Below are positions 5,996 to 13,613 of a stretch of 13,779 bases of DNA, in pieces; within the stretch, counting starts at the first letter, position 1; each line of letters begins with the position of its first letter. Source of the stretch: Actinomycetota bacterium. GTDB lineage: Bacteria > Actinomycetota > Acidimicrobiia > Acidimicrobiales > Ilumatobacteraceae. The position numbers were made by a program, and so were the translations under genes. The stretch covers positions 1 through 13,779 of the forward strand of contig WLFB01000007.1 in assembly GCA_009703975.1 (NCBI GenBank), given 5' to 3'. A model generated the notes under the pieces. The model did not search any database and had not been told where the DNA came from. It saw nothing but the letters and a program-made list of their open reading frames with translations.

Positions 5996-6711
5996 GATAT
6001 TTACTGGCGATCTTTGGAGCAACCATTTTTGGGTGCCTAATCGCTGTTTGTGGGTTTTGGTTTATTCAAATTCGATTGACCAAAGTTTGGGTCAACCAGC
6101 GACTCTCACAAAATATGCCGCAGAGTGAGCAAAGTATGTTGCCTGGCAATCTTGTTTTGTCTCAGTCATCGACTTTGCAACTCAATCAACTCGCCGAGAT
6201 TTTAGATACGACTGCTCGGCATCTTCGACTTGGCGAATCTTTTGCTAGCGCATTGCAAGCAGCAGTTTCATCACAACAATGTGCGATTCAAGCTTTGCAA
6301 GACTTCTCCCGGTCTTGTGCATTGGGTGAAGCAGCCAGCGAAATTTCTAGACGGCTTATAAAAACTGCAAAAACCAAAGATCAACAATTTGTCGTCAAGA
6401 CTCTTGAGCTAGCGGCAACTGGCGGAGTTGGTGGTGTGATGGCACTTGAACGTGCGGCAATTGTCATCCGCGAACGAGCAACCCACATTGACGACAGACT
6501 TGCACAAGCAGCACAAGCGTTGCTCTCAACTCGCATCTTGTCGTGGACACCTCTCGTGGTTGCAGGCTGGCTTTTAGTTTCAAGCGCTCCAGTACGCAAT
6601 TATTTAATTCTTAGCCCATCAGGATGGATCTGCCTGCTACTTGGCATTGGGCTGAATCTTGCAGGTCGAAAATGGATGCATGCAATTATCACACCGAGCG
6701 TTGTCGCGTAA
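5992..6711 (+). CDS. tadB: TadB-like pilus assembly membrane protein (T2SSF domain)
   Basis: A 239-residue membrane protein with hydrophobic segments at about 3-25, 183-202 and 206-226, and a soluble helical T2SSF/GspF-like domain between (about 66-180; LAEILDTTARHLRLGESFASAL, then LELAATGGVGGVMALERAA). TadB and TadC form the membrane platform on which the TadA motor acts. It is shorter than usual TadB (about 290-320) through loss of N-terminal sequence. The start is GTG, overlapping the tadA stop (GTGA). Call rests on T2SSF character plus position between tadA and tadC. Confidence 0.85.
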   Translation: MRYLLAIFGATIFGCLIAVCGFWFIQIRLTKVWVNQRLSQNMPQSEQSMLPGNLVLSQSSTLQLNQLAEILDTTARHLRLGESFASALQAAVSSQQCAIQALQDFSRSCALGEAASEISRRLIKTAKTKDQQFVVKTLELAATGGVGGVMALERAAIVIRERATHIDDRLAQAAQALLSTRILSWTPLVVAGWLLVSSAPVRNYLILSPSGWICLLLGIGLNLAGRKWMHAIITPSVVA

Positions 6712-6719
6712 GTCGTGTA

Positions 6720-7247
6720 ATGACTTCGATCTTTATTCTTATCGTTATCGGTGTCGTGTTATATCGACGCAAGACAAGATCAACAAGTCAACCGAATTTC
6801 GGTGTGTACATTCCAGAGATTATTGATGTTTTGCTTGTGTTAATTCGTGCAGGTCAAAGCCCTGCATCGGCAATGGCGCAACTTCATTATTGGGCGCCAG
6901 ACAATTTATATAAGCACCTAATTCAAGTGCACACCCGGCTACTGCAAGGCGAGCGTTTCAACGATGTAATCAAAACTCTTCGTGATGATCTCGGCTCAAG
7001 TTTTTATCCATTATGCGACATTCTCGTTAGCGCTGACCGTGACGGCCTACCAATCACATCAGTGCTTGACCAACTTGCGTATCACGCTCACATTGAGCGC
7101 CGAAGACTGCAAGACATTAGTGCTCGACAGTTACCAGTTCGGTTACTACTTCCACTGACTTGTTGCATTTTGCCATCGTTTGTTTTGCTGGCGATGGTAC
7201 CGCTTGTCGTTAACTCCCTCTCGGCTGTTTCTGCTCAACTCTTCTAA
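6720..7247 (+). CDS. tadC: TadC-like pilus assembly membrane protein (T2SSF domain)
   Basis: A 175-residue second platform protein. A short N-terminal membrane segment (residues 3-16) leads to a T2SSF domain from about residue 28: IPEIIDVLLVLIRAGQSPASAM, GERFNDVIKTL, then SADRDGLPITSVLDQLA, and a closing hydrophobic segment at about 141-166 (LLLPLTCCILPSFVLLAMVP). The frame is open upstream to 6624, but that part overlaps the real tadB coding sequence and lacks family character, so ATG 6720 is chosen, 8 bases after the tadB stop. No clear ribosome binding site precedes it, which fits re-initiation after tadB. Typical TadC proteins are about 280-300 residues; this one is short. Confidence 0.82.
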   Translation: MTSIFILIVIGVVLYRRKTRSTSQPNFGVYIPEIIDVLLVLIRAGQSPASAMAQLHYWAPDNLYKHLIQVHTRLLQGERFNDVIKTLRDDLGSSFYPLCDILVSADRDGLPITSVLDQLAYHAHIERRRLQDISARQLPVRLLLPLTCCILPSFVLLAMVPLVVNSLSAVSAQLF

Positions 7248-7261
7248 CGAAAGCGACTCTT

Positions 7262-7447
7262 GTGTTTAGATTTAAAAATGATTCAGGTCAGGCCACTACC
7301 GAGTACGCACTGGTACTGCTTGGCGCAGCAGTAATTGCACTGTTAGTTATCGCCTGGGCGACAGATGGTGGTGGTGCGGGACGCATCGGTGAACTCTTTG
7401 ACACCGTGCTTTCTGGCATCTTTGATCGCACCGATGCTGTCGGTTAG
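7262..7447 (+). CDS. Flp/DUF4244-type prepilin
   Basis: A 61-residue small pilin precursor. A 9-residue charged leader, MFRFKNDSG, precedes QATTEYALVLLGAAVIALLV; the expected prepilin peptidase cut after Gly9 leaves Glu at mature position +5 and Tyr at +6, the Flp hallmark, followed by one hydrophobic helix. The mature form of about 52 residues would polymerise into the Tad pilus. In actinobacteria the equivalent gene is often annotated DUF4244 (Rv3656c in M. tuberculosis). Start is GTG, 14 bases after tadC; no good ribosome binding site is seen. The prepilin peptidase that would process it is not in the window. Confidence 0.85.
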   Translation: MFRFKNDSGQATTEYALVLLGAAVIALLVIAWATDGGGAGRIGELFDTVLSGIFDRTDAVG

Positions 7448-7457
7448 CAGTTTAAAT

Positions 7458-7871
7458 ATGAAACGTGCTCACAAAATTTGGGTTGAAGAACCAGGTCAAG
7501 CCACGGTCGAGTTTGCGCTCGTGCTTCCGTTTCTGTTTCTGTTTTCGTTAACAGTCGTACAAATTGGCAGTGTTGCAAACGATCAACTCGCGCTCGGTCA
7601 TGCCGCTCGCACTGCTGCACGCGCGATTTCTCTCGCAGATGTGGCTGATGAAAACACAATTCAAATTGCACTTGATTCTGTTCAAAATTCAATCACGCTT
7701 AACCCAATTGATGTAGATGTTGAGCTAAGTGAGATTCTTGCTCAAGTCACACTTACGTATCAGCGTCAGATAAATATCCCAATAATCGGCAAATTATTCA
7801 ACAATGTCACTTTGCAAGCAACTACCTCGATGCCTCGTGAACTAACAAGTGAGACGCCAACTTCTAGATAA
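7458..7871 (+). CDS. TadE-like pseudopilin
   Basis: A 137-residue TadE-family protein. The leader MKRAHKIWVEEPG is followed by QATVEFALVLPFLFLFSLTV, so cleavage after Gly13 leaves Glu at +5, and a membrane helix follows. Then comes the family pattern QLALGHAARTAARAISL and a beta-rich extracellular part ending with QINIPIIGKLFNNVTLQATT. TadE/TadF are minor pseudopilins needed for Tad pilus assembly. The ATG at 7458 is preferred; an in-frame ATG at 7434, overlapping the pilin gene, is an alternative that lengthens the leader by 8 residues. The last 8 bases overlap the end of rsgA on the opposite strand. No tadF or tadG follows. Confidence 0.85.
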   Translation: MKRAHKIWVEEPGQATVEFALVLPFLFLFSLTVVQIGSVANDQLALGHAARTAARAISLADVADENTIQIALDSVQNSITLNPIDVDVELSEILAQVTLTYQRQINIPIIGKLFNNVTLQATTSMPRELTSETPTSR

Positions 7872-8883
7872 TTTTTCGCATGCCCTTGCGATTTGACATT
7901 CGAACACGAACTTTTTGTTCATCTTCTAAGGCAAGTTCCTCAGCCACCAATCGACCCATGCTCTCAAGGCGTTCAATAGTCAACTCATCACGATTAATCG
8001 CTGCAACAACTGCGCAGTTGGGTTCGTCTTGATGTTTGCAGTCACGAAACTTACATTGCTCTGCAAGCGAAAATATGTCAGCAAAAGCCCGCTCGATTCC
8101 ACGTCCACTTGTCCACAAATTGAGTGCGCGCAAACCAGGTGTGTCAATCAACCAGCCACCATTGGGCAATGCGACAAGATCGGCGGCAACCGTTGTGTGC
8201 CGCCCACGCTGGTCGCCCTCACGAACCTCGCCAACTTGTTGGTTCGTCGTTCCGACAAGCCGATTCACCAAAGTTGATTTTCCAACGCCGCTGGCGCCAA
8301 GTATCGCAATTGATTTGTTGTTTTCGCCGTATTTCGCTAACTCGTCCAAACCTTCACCTGTTAATCCACTAACAACATGACAGGCGATGCCACAAACTCG
8401 AGCGACATTTCGTAGCGCTGCAATATGTTCTGTCGCTTCAAGCAAGTCATTCTTAGTCAAAACCAATACTGGCACTGCACCACTGTCAAAAGCTAAAACT
8501 AATTCACGTTCAACTCTGCGCTCGTTCGATTCATTTGTTGCCGCGTGAACAATAAATACTGTGTCAATGTTTGCCGCAACAGCATGTTGCTCAGCGCGCA
8601 CCGCGTCAGATGATGCGCGTCTGATTAGTGCTGAATATCTTGGCAACACTTGTTCAACACGATCAAGATCTGGCGCAACTGCAACCCAATCACCAACTGC
8701 GACATCGGCACCAATATTTCTTACGCGAATTAAGCCATCGGCTTCCGACGATGCACTCACTTTGATAGTGCTCCATCCACGATCAAGTCGACTGACGCGA
8801 CCAATAATAAAAGTCACATCAATTTTTTTTGCAGCATCTTCAAACGCGTTATTCCATCCGAGTGCCAGCAAATTATGTCGCAT
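7864..8883 (-). CDS. rsgA: Ribosome small subunit-dependent GTPase A
   Basis: A 339-residue circularly permuted GTPase that helps late maturation of the 30S subunit. An OB-fold covers about 20-85. The G motifs come in permuted order: TKND (G4, 143-146), SGLTGEG region (G5, 172-178), GASGVGKST (G1, 196-204), RGRHTT (G2, 226-231) and DTPG (G3, 247-250). The C-terminal zinc site is Cys277, Cys282, His284 and Cys290 (CKFRDCKHQDEPNC). All key residues are intact. It starts at ATG 8883, divergent from topA, and ends inside the last codons of the TadE gene. Confidence 0.96.
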   Translation of the reverse strand: MRHNLLALGWNNAFEDAAKKIDVTFIIGRVSRLDRGWSTIKVSASSEADGLIRVRNIGADVAVGDWVAVAPDLDRVEQVLPRYSALIRRASSDAVRAEQHAVAANIDTVFIVHAATNESNERRVERELVLAFDSGAVPVLVLTKNDLLEATEHIAALRNVARVCGIACHVVSGLTGEGLDELAKYGENNKSIAILGASGVGKSTLVNRLVGTTNQQVGEVREGDQRGRHTTVAADLVALPNGGWLIDTPGLRALNLWTSGRGIERAFADIFSLAEQCKFRDCKHQDEPNCAVVAAINRDELTIERLESMGRLVAEELALEDEQKVRVRMSNRKGMRKII

Positions 8884-8976
8884 CTTGTTAATAACGCTAC
8901 CGACGCAACCTATAGTGCATTTGAACTAAAACAGATATCCTTATCAAGCCCATACTTGACCCCACGATGAAACAAC
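8884..8976. promoter_or_regulatory. Divergent promoter region of rsgA and topA
   Basis: These 93 bases separate two divergent genes and should hold both promoters. TTGAAC at 8921-8926 is a -35-like hexamer on the plus strand, but no convincing -10 lies at 16-18 bases from it. On the minus strand CACTAT (8916-8911) is a possible weak -10. The topA start has no strong Shine-Dalgarno sequence. Confidence 0.35.
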
Positions 8977-11685
8977 ATGCCTAACGCTCTCGTAATAGTT
9001 GAATCGCCAGCAAAGGCGAAGACAATCTCAAAATTTCTTGGCGATGGTTTTGATGTGCGTGCATCAGTCGGCCACATCGCTGACCTTCCAAGCAAAGGTT
9101 TATCAGTAGACGTTGAGAACTCTTTCAAACCAAATTATGAATTAACAGAGCGTGGCGAAAAAATAATAAAAGAACTGAAAGCACTTTTGAAAAGTGCAGA
9201 TGAGCTTTATCTAGCAACCGACGAAGACCGTGAGGGCGAGGCGATCGCCGCGCACCTAATGGAGTATCTGAAACCAAAAGTCCCAGTCAAACGGATGGTT
9301 TTTCACGAAATCACAAAAACTGCAATTAGCGAAGCTCTTGAACACACGCGAGATATTGACTACAAACTTGTTGATGCTGCCGAAGCACGACGAATTCTTG
9401 ATCGCCTTTACGGCTACGAAGTTTCACCAATCTTGTGGCGCAAGGTAAATCGCGGCCTATCGGCAGGTCGGGTGCAAAGCCCTTCAATTCGATTAGTTGT
9501 CGAACGCGAAGAAGAACGCATGGCTCATATTGCCGCCGACTATTGGGATCTTGAAGCTACGAGCGCGACTACACCTATATTTACTGCAAGTTTGCAATCT
9601 GTCGATGGCAGCCGAATTGCAATGGGTAAAGACTTCGACTCTCTCGGCATCGTGAAAGAAGGCGTCGTAGTTGTAACTGAATCGCGAGCAACAGATCTAG
9701 TGAGCGGTTTAGCCGCCAAAGACCTAACAGTTCGTAGTGTCGAAGATCGCCCTTATCGAAAGTCACCTCGAGCACCATTTATGACCAGCACTCTTCAGCA
9801 AGAGGGTGGAAACAAATTGCGGATTACGGCAAGTGAAGTCATGCGCTTGGCACAAGGACTTTACGAAGGTGGATTCATCACCTACATGCGAACCGACAAT
9901 GTGATTCTTGCCGACGATGCGTTGACCGCGGTGAGATCAGAAATTACTGGCGCATTCGGCCAAGAATTTCTTTCTAGTGAGCCGCGAATCTATAAATCAA
10001 AAGTAAAAAATGCTCAAGAAGCACACGAAGCGATTCGACCAACACTTCCACTGCGAAGTCCTGAAGTAATCGCTGCTGATGTAAACGCCCGCGAGCTCTC
10101 TCTCTACAAAATTATTTGGCAGCGCACTCTTGCATCACAAATGGCAGATGCCACTGGCGTAACTGTGACAATCAAACTTGGCGCAACTGCATCTTGTGTG
10201 CCGCCAGCAGATTGTGAATTTTCAACAAGTGGCACGACAATAAACTTTGCCGGTTATCGCCAGGCATACCAAGAAGTAGAAGACGAAAGTGAATCTGAAG
10301 AAAAAGAAGCGCTCCTTCCGGCGATGAAGGTCGGTGACAACATTCAGGTCGACAAATATTCAGCCGATGGCCACATGACTTCGCCGCCAGCTCGCTACAC
10401 CGAACCAACACTGGTTAAGAAACTTGAAGAACTCGGCATCGGAAGACCGAGCACTTATGCCGCAATTCTCGGAACAATTCTTAATCGTGGCTATGTCTGG
10501 AAAAAAGGCCAAGCTATCGTGCCATCGTGGACAGCATTTGCGGTTGTGCGGCTGATGAAAAATCATTTCACCGAATTAGTTGACTATAAATTCACCGCAA
10601 CTGTCGAAGAAGAACTTGACGAAATCTCGCAAGGGCTGCGCGTTAAAGAAGTTTGGCTTGGTGAGTTTTATTATGGCAATGGCAAAGAACTCCCGGGGTT
10701 AAAGCCACTGGTTGAACACAACATTGCCAACATTGATGCGGCTGCACTTAATGCGTTTCCTGTTGGCATGCACCCAACGACTGGTGAAGAAATTGTTCTT
10801 CGCCCGGGCAAGTTTGGCCCGTATGTGCGCTGTGGAGACAACACCGCGTCAGTGCCAGAAACAATGACACCCGATGAATTAAATGTCGAAATTGCGGTCG
10901 CCTTGTTGGCGGCGCCAAAATACATTGACCCGATCGGCGAACTAGACGGACTTGAAGTGTTTCTAAAAACTGGTCGTTACGGTCCGTATGTGCAATGGGG
11001 AACAATTGAGACTCCACCACCAGATTTTGAAAAGCCAAAAATGGTTTCGCTGTTCAAGACAATGGCGCTCGAAAATGTAACGATGGTTGAAGCACTTCAA
11101 CTTCTTTCATTACCTCGAACTGTTGGTGCTGATCCTGTTGATGGCGAAATCATCACTGCGCAAAATGGTCGCTATGGCCCATACATCACCAAGGGCAAAG
11201 ATAGTCGCACACTCGAAAGCGAAGACCAAATTTTTACAATAACGATTGAGGCTGCTTTGGCAAAACTTGCCGAACCGCGAGTCTTCGGTCGCCGCGGGCC
11301 AGCGAAGCCTCCACTAAAAGAATTCGGAGTCGACCCAGTTAGCAATCGACCCGTCGTGGCTAAAGATGGCAAGTTTGGAACATATGTAACTGATGGTGAA
11401 ACGAATGCAAGTCTGACTCGCGGTGACCGTATTGAGTTTGTTACCGCAGAGCGAGCGTTCGAATTGTTAGCAATTCGTCGTGACTACACAGCGACTAACG
11501 GCCCTAGTAAAAAGCGAACCAAGAAGGCTGCCAAACCCAAGAAGTCGGTCGCCAAGAAAGCTACAAAATCTCCGGCAGAAAAAACAGCTAAAAAGACAGT
11601 CAAAAAAACGGCCGCAAAAAAGACTGTTAAAAAAGCGAAAACTGGCGCGAAAGTCACCGTCGCGGCCAACGAATCCGCCGAGTAA
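8977..11685 (+). CDS. topA: DNA topoisomerase I
   Basis: A 902-residue type IA topoisomerase that relaxes negatively supercoiled DNA. The Toprim domain begins ALVIVESPAKAKTI (Glu9) and has the metal-binding TDEDREGE (81-88; Asp82, Asp84, Glu86). SAGRVQSP marks the DNA gate region, and the active-site tyrosine is Tyr303 in GFITYMRTDN, where most homologues have TDS. The C-terminal part holds four repeats of the type GxxGPYV, at about 609, 663, 728 and 795 (the last is GKFGTYV), in place of the zinc ribbons of E. coli TopA. The last 55 or so residues (from 845) are lysine/alanine-rich, as in mycobacterial TopA, where a basic tail helps processivity. It is followed by tmk after 23 bases. Confidence 0.97.
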   Translation: MPNALVIVESPAKAKTISKFLGDGFDVRASVGHIADLPSKGLSVDVENSFKPNYELTERGEKIIKELKALLKSADELYLATDEDREGEAIAAHLMEYLKPKVPVKRMVFHEITKTAISEALEHTRDIDYKLVDAAEARRILDRLYGYEVSPILWRKVNRGLSAGRVQSPSIRLVVEREEERMAHIAADYWDLEATSATTPIFTASLQSVDGSRIAMGKDFDSLGIVKEGVVVVTESRATDLVSGLAAKDLTVRSVEDRPYRKSPRAPFMTSTLQQEGGNKLRITASEVMRLAQGLYEGGFITYMRTDNVILADDALTAVRSEITGAFGQEFLSSEPRIYKSKVKNAQEAHEAIRPTLPLRSPEVIAADVNARELSLYKIIWQRTLASQMADATGVTVTIKLGATASCVPPADCEFSTSGTTINFAGYRQAYQEVEDESESEEKEALLPAMKVGDNIQVDKYSADGHMTSPPARYTEPTLVKKLEELGIGRPSTYAAILGTILNRGYVWKKGQAIVPSWTAFAVVRLMKNHFTELVDYKFTATVEEELDEISQGLRVKEVWLGEFYYGNGKELPGLKPLVEHNIANIDAAALNAFPVGMHPTTGEEIVLRPGKFGPYVRCGDNTASVPETMTPDELNVEIAVALLAAPKYIDPIGELDGLEVFLKTGRYGPYVQWGTIETPPPDFEKPKMVSLFKTMALENVTMVEALQLLSLPRTVGADPVDGEIITAQNGRYGPYITKGKDSRTLESEDQIFTITIEAALAKLAEPRVFGRRGPAKPPLKEFGVDPVSNRPVVAKDGKFGTYVTDGETNASLTRGDRIEFVTAERAFELLAIRRDYTATNGPSKKRTKKAAKPKKSVAKKATKSPAEKTAKKTVKKTAAKKTVKKAKTGAKVTVAANESAE

Positions 11686-11704
11686 CAACCGCCCTCTAGG
11701 GTTG
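11686..11704 (+). other. Small inverted repeat between topA and tmk
   Basis: CAACC and GGTTG form a 5-bp stem between the topA stop and the tmk GTG. The AGGG that is the only Shine-Dalgarno-like sequence for tmk (11698-11701) lies partly in the right arm, so the hairpin could limit tmk initiation. No T-run follows, so it is not a terminator. Confidence 0.25.
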
Positions 11705-11708
11705 CAGT

Positions 11709-12317
11709 GTGAGTTTGGGTAAATACATCGCATTTGAAGGTCTTGAGGGTTGCGGAAAGAGCACGCACGTAAAAAGATTGGCTACTCGACTAAATGCCGT
11801 GATGACTCGCGAGCCTGGTGGAACCGTAGTTGGCTCGATGTTGCGAAACATTTTGATTGACCCAGCGAATACGAATTTGTCTCCCCGAGCCGAAGCGTTA
11901 CTGATGGCATCTGATCGTGCTCAACACATCGCCGAGTTGATTTCGCCAGCACTTGCTTCGGGTCAACATGTTGTCACCGATCGCAGCGTTTATTCTTCAC
12001 TCGCCTATCAGGGCTACGGGCGCGAACAAGACCTTGCCGAGTTAAAGCGAATCAATGATTGGGCGATCGGTGGGCTGTGGCCTGAACTTGTCATATATAT
12101 AGAGGTACCAACTGCGATCTTGATCGAGCGCCTGAAGAAACGCGAACTTGATCGTTTCGAGCGCGAAGACAGCGAGTTTTTTAAGCGCGTGGCTGACGGG
12201 TTTTCACAGATGGCGGCGGCCGACCCGAAGCGCTGGCTGATAATCGATGGCACCCCAGACAAAGATGATCTTGAAAAAATAATTTCTGCCAGGGTTCAAG
12301 AAAGACTTGGGATCTAA
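11709..12317 (+). CDS. tmk: Thymidylate kinase
   Basis: A 202-residue dTMP kinase making dTDP for DNA synthesis. The P-loop is FEGLEGCGKST (9-19), REPGG (34-38) is the dTMP-binding segment, and TDRSVYSSLAYQG (90-102) contains the DRS/Y motif (Asp91, Arg92). The lid region reads KKRELDRFEREDSEFFKRV (143-161). Length and motifs match the family. The start is GTG with a weak AGGG 7 bases upstream. Its TAA overlaps the ATG of the next gene by one base (TAATG). The tmk-holB pairing is widespread in bacteria. Confidence 0.96.
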   Translation: MSLGKYIAFEGLEGCGKSTHVKRLATRLNAVMTREPGGTVVGSMLRNILIDPANTNLSPRAEALLMASDRAQHIAELISPALASGQHVVTDRSVYSSLAYQGYGREQDLAELKRINDWAIGGLWPELVIYIEVPTAILIERLKKRELDRFEREDSEFFKRVADGFSQMAAADPKRWLIIDGTPDKDDLEKIISARVQERLGI

Positions 12318-13399
12318 TGAGTTCACTGTGGGCCAAGATCATTGGCCAAGATCGCACCGTTGAACGCTTGCGTCAATTGGCAGACACCAATGTTCAGTCA
12401 TTTCTATTTGTCGGGCCAGAAGGATGTGGCAAAGAACTTGCCGCAAGAATCTTTGCCACGACACTCATAACCCAAAGCGACAAAGATGACACTCGCGAAG
12501 CAGATTTGATAATGCGTGGCGAATTTAGCGATGTCAATGAAATTTATCGAGTCGGCGCCGCTGTTGATGCAGATGAGGCAGAAGGGATTGTGCTGCAATC
12601 TTCGACTACTCCACTAGAGGCAAAAGTCAAGATTATTATCATTCACGAAGTTCATTTGATGCGTGACGCCGCTGCTGTTCGGCTTCTGAAGACAATCGAA
12701 GAACCAGCAAAACAAATTATTTTTATTCTTCTTGCAGATCAAATCGTGCCGTCATTGACGACGTTAAATTCACGCTGCGTGACAATTAATTTTTCGCGTC
12801 TTACAGATCAAGATGTGGCAGACAGTCTGATAAGCGAAGGTGTGTTTCCAGACACGGCTTTAATGGTTGCAAAAGCAAGTCACGGCAATTTGGATCGTGC
12901 AAGGCTTCTTGTAACCGATAGTCACTTGCTACGCCGACAAGAGTTGTTCGCAACTATCGCCATGAGACTCGATGGTACGGGTGCGGCTGTAGTCAAAATC
13001 GTTGCCGAAATAGTTGAGCAACTTGAACAAGCCGCAAGTGCACTTGAAGTTCGACACGTGCGCGAAATCAAAGAACTTGACGATCGCGTCGCACTAACTG
13101 GCGAACGAGGCAGTGGACGAAAAGCAATCACAGACCGACACAAGCGCGAACTTCGAAAACTACGCACAGACGAACTGCGTAGCGGGTTAGGTCAGTTTGC
13201 AAAAACTTATAGTGATTTGATTTGTGCCCAACCAGAACTTACGGATGGTGACGAAATCATGTCGGCGATTCGGTTGATCCATAAAACAATTTCATCGCTA
13301 GGTCTAAACACCAATGAGACTCTCGCACTGCACGCGCTCCTGCTTAAATGTCCGTCACTTAGTGAAGTCTCACGCAATATCACTTCACTCGTCGGCTAA
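12317..13399 (+). CDS. holB: DNA polymerase III delta'-like clamp-loader subunit
   Basis: A 360-residue AAA+ clamp-loader-type protein directly after tmk, the usual place of holB. It opens with the family pattern LWAKIIGQDRTVERLRQL. The P-loop is VGPEGCGKELA (32-42), with Glu where Ser/Thr should follow the lysine, and the Walker B position reads IIIIHEVHLM, with His for Asp; this suggests weak or no ATP hydrolysis, as known for E. coli delta'. KTIEEP (125-130) and the SRC arginine-finger motif (152-154) are kept. The four-cysteine zinc module normally between Walker A and B is absent. Residues about 230-290 are highly charged and helical (RHVREIKELDDRV, then RHKRELRKLRTDELRSGL), an extension seen in actinobacterial homologues, ahead of the C-terminal collar domain. 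Confidence 0.88.
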   Translation: MSSLWAKIIGQDRTVERLRQLADTNVQSFLFVGPEGCGKELAARIFATTLITQSDKDDTREADLIMRGEFSDVNEIYRVGAAVDADEAEGIVLQSSTTPLEAKVKIIIIHEVHLMRDAAAVRLLKTIEEPAKQIIFILLADQIVPSLTTLNSRCVTINFSRLTDQDVADSLISEGVFPDTALMVAKASHGNLDRARLLVTDSHLLRRQELFATIAMRLDGTGAAVVKIVAEIVEQLEQAASALEVRHVREIKELDDRVALTGERGSGRKAITDRHKRELRKLRTDELRSGLGQFAKTYSDLICAQPELTDGDEIMSAIRLIHKTISSLGLNTNETLALHALLLKCPSLSEVSRNITSLVG

Positions 13400-13435
13400 T
13401 AATAATTGAAATTGGTCAGTAGAGTTAAACGTCAC

Positions 13436-13510
13436 GCCCGGGTAGCTCAGTGGTAGAGCAACGCACTCGTAATGCGTAGGTCGCGGGTCCAATTCCCGCC
13501 TCGGGCTCCA
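13436..13510 (+). tRNA. tRNA-Thr (anticodon CGU)
   Basis: A 75-base gene including an encoded CCA. The acceptor arm is GCCCGGG/CTCGGGC, the D arm GCTC-AGTGGTA-GAGC, the anticodon stem ACGCA/TGCGT with loop CTCGTAA (anticodon CGU, decoding ACG), and the T stem GCGGG/CCCGC. The T loop is TCCAATT: position 55, almost always U and modified to pseudouridine, is C here. The discriminator is T. The gene lies 36 bases after holB and is not obviously in an operon with it. Confidence 0.95.
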
Positions 13511-13601
13511 CTAATTCGGGTATTCATTACGACAATGTCATCAAGTTGCATCGTGTGCTTTATTAACAGCCGCTCCAAAAGTGCTCGACAAACCTTGAAC
13601 T

Positions 13602-13607
13602 TATAAT
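13602..13607 (+). promoter_or_regulatory. Consensus -10 (TATAAT) for the UbiA-family gene
   Basis: A perfect TATAAT ends 6 bases before the ATG at 13614, so transcription should start at or right by the start codon. No Shine-Dalgarno sequence is present, which fits a leaderless mRNA. No good -35 is seen at 16-18 bases upstream (TCGACA at 13585-13590 is only 11 bases away). Confidence 0.55.
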
Positions 13608-13613
13608 TAATTA

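Noticed and set aside
8029..8929. Several plus-strand frames opposite rsgA
   Set aside because: RsgA has all GTPase and zinc motifs on the minus strand; the plus-strand frames have no recognisable domain.
11509..11670. Lysine-codon-rich repeat in topA as a DNA repeat or slippage-made insertion
   Set aside because: Basic lysine/alanine tails are typical of actinobacterial TopA; the frame is intact through to a normal stop.
11467..11768. Minus- and plus-strand frames over the end of topA, rich in Phe/Leu/Arg or Arg/Lys
   Set aside because: They are out-of-frame readings of the lysine/alanine-rich repeat codons of the TopA tail.
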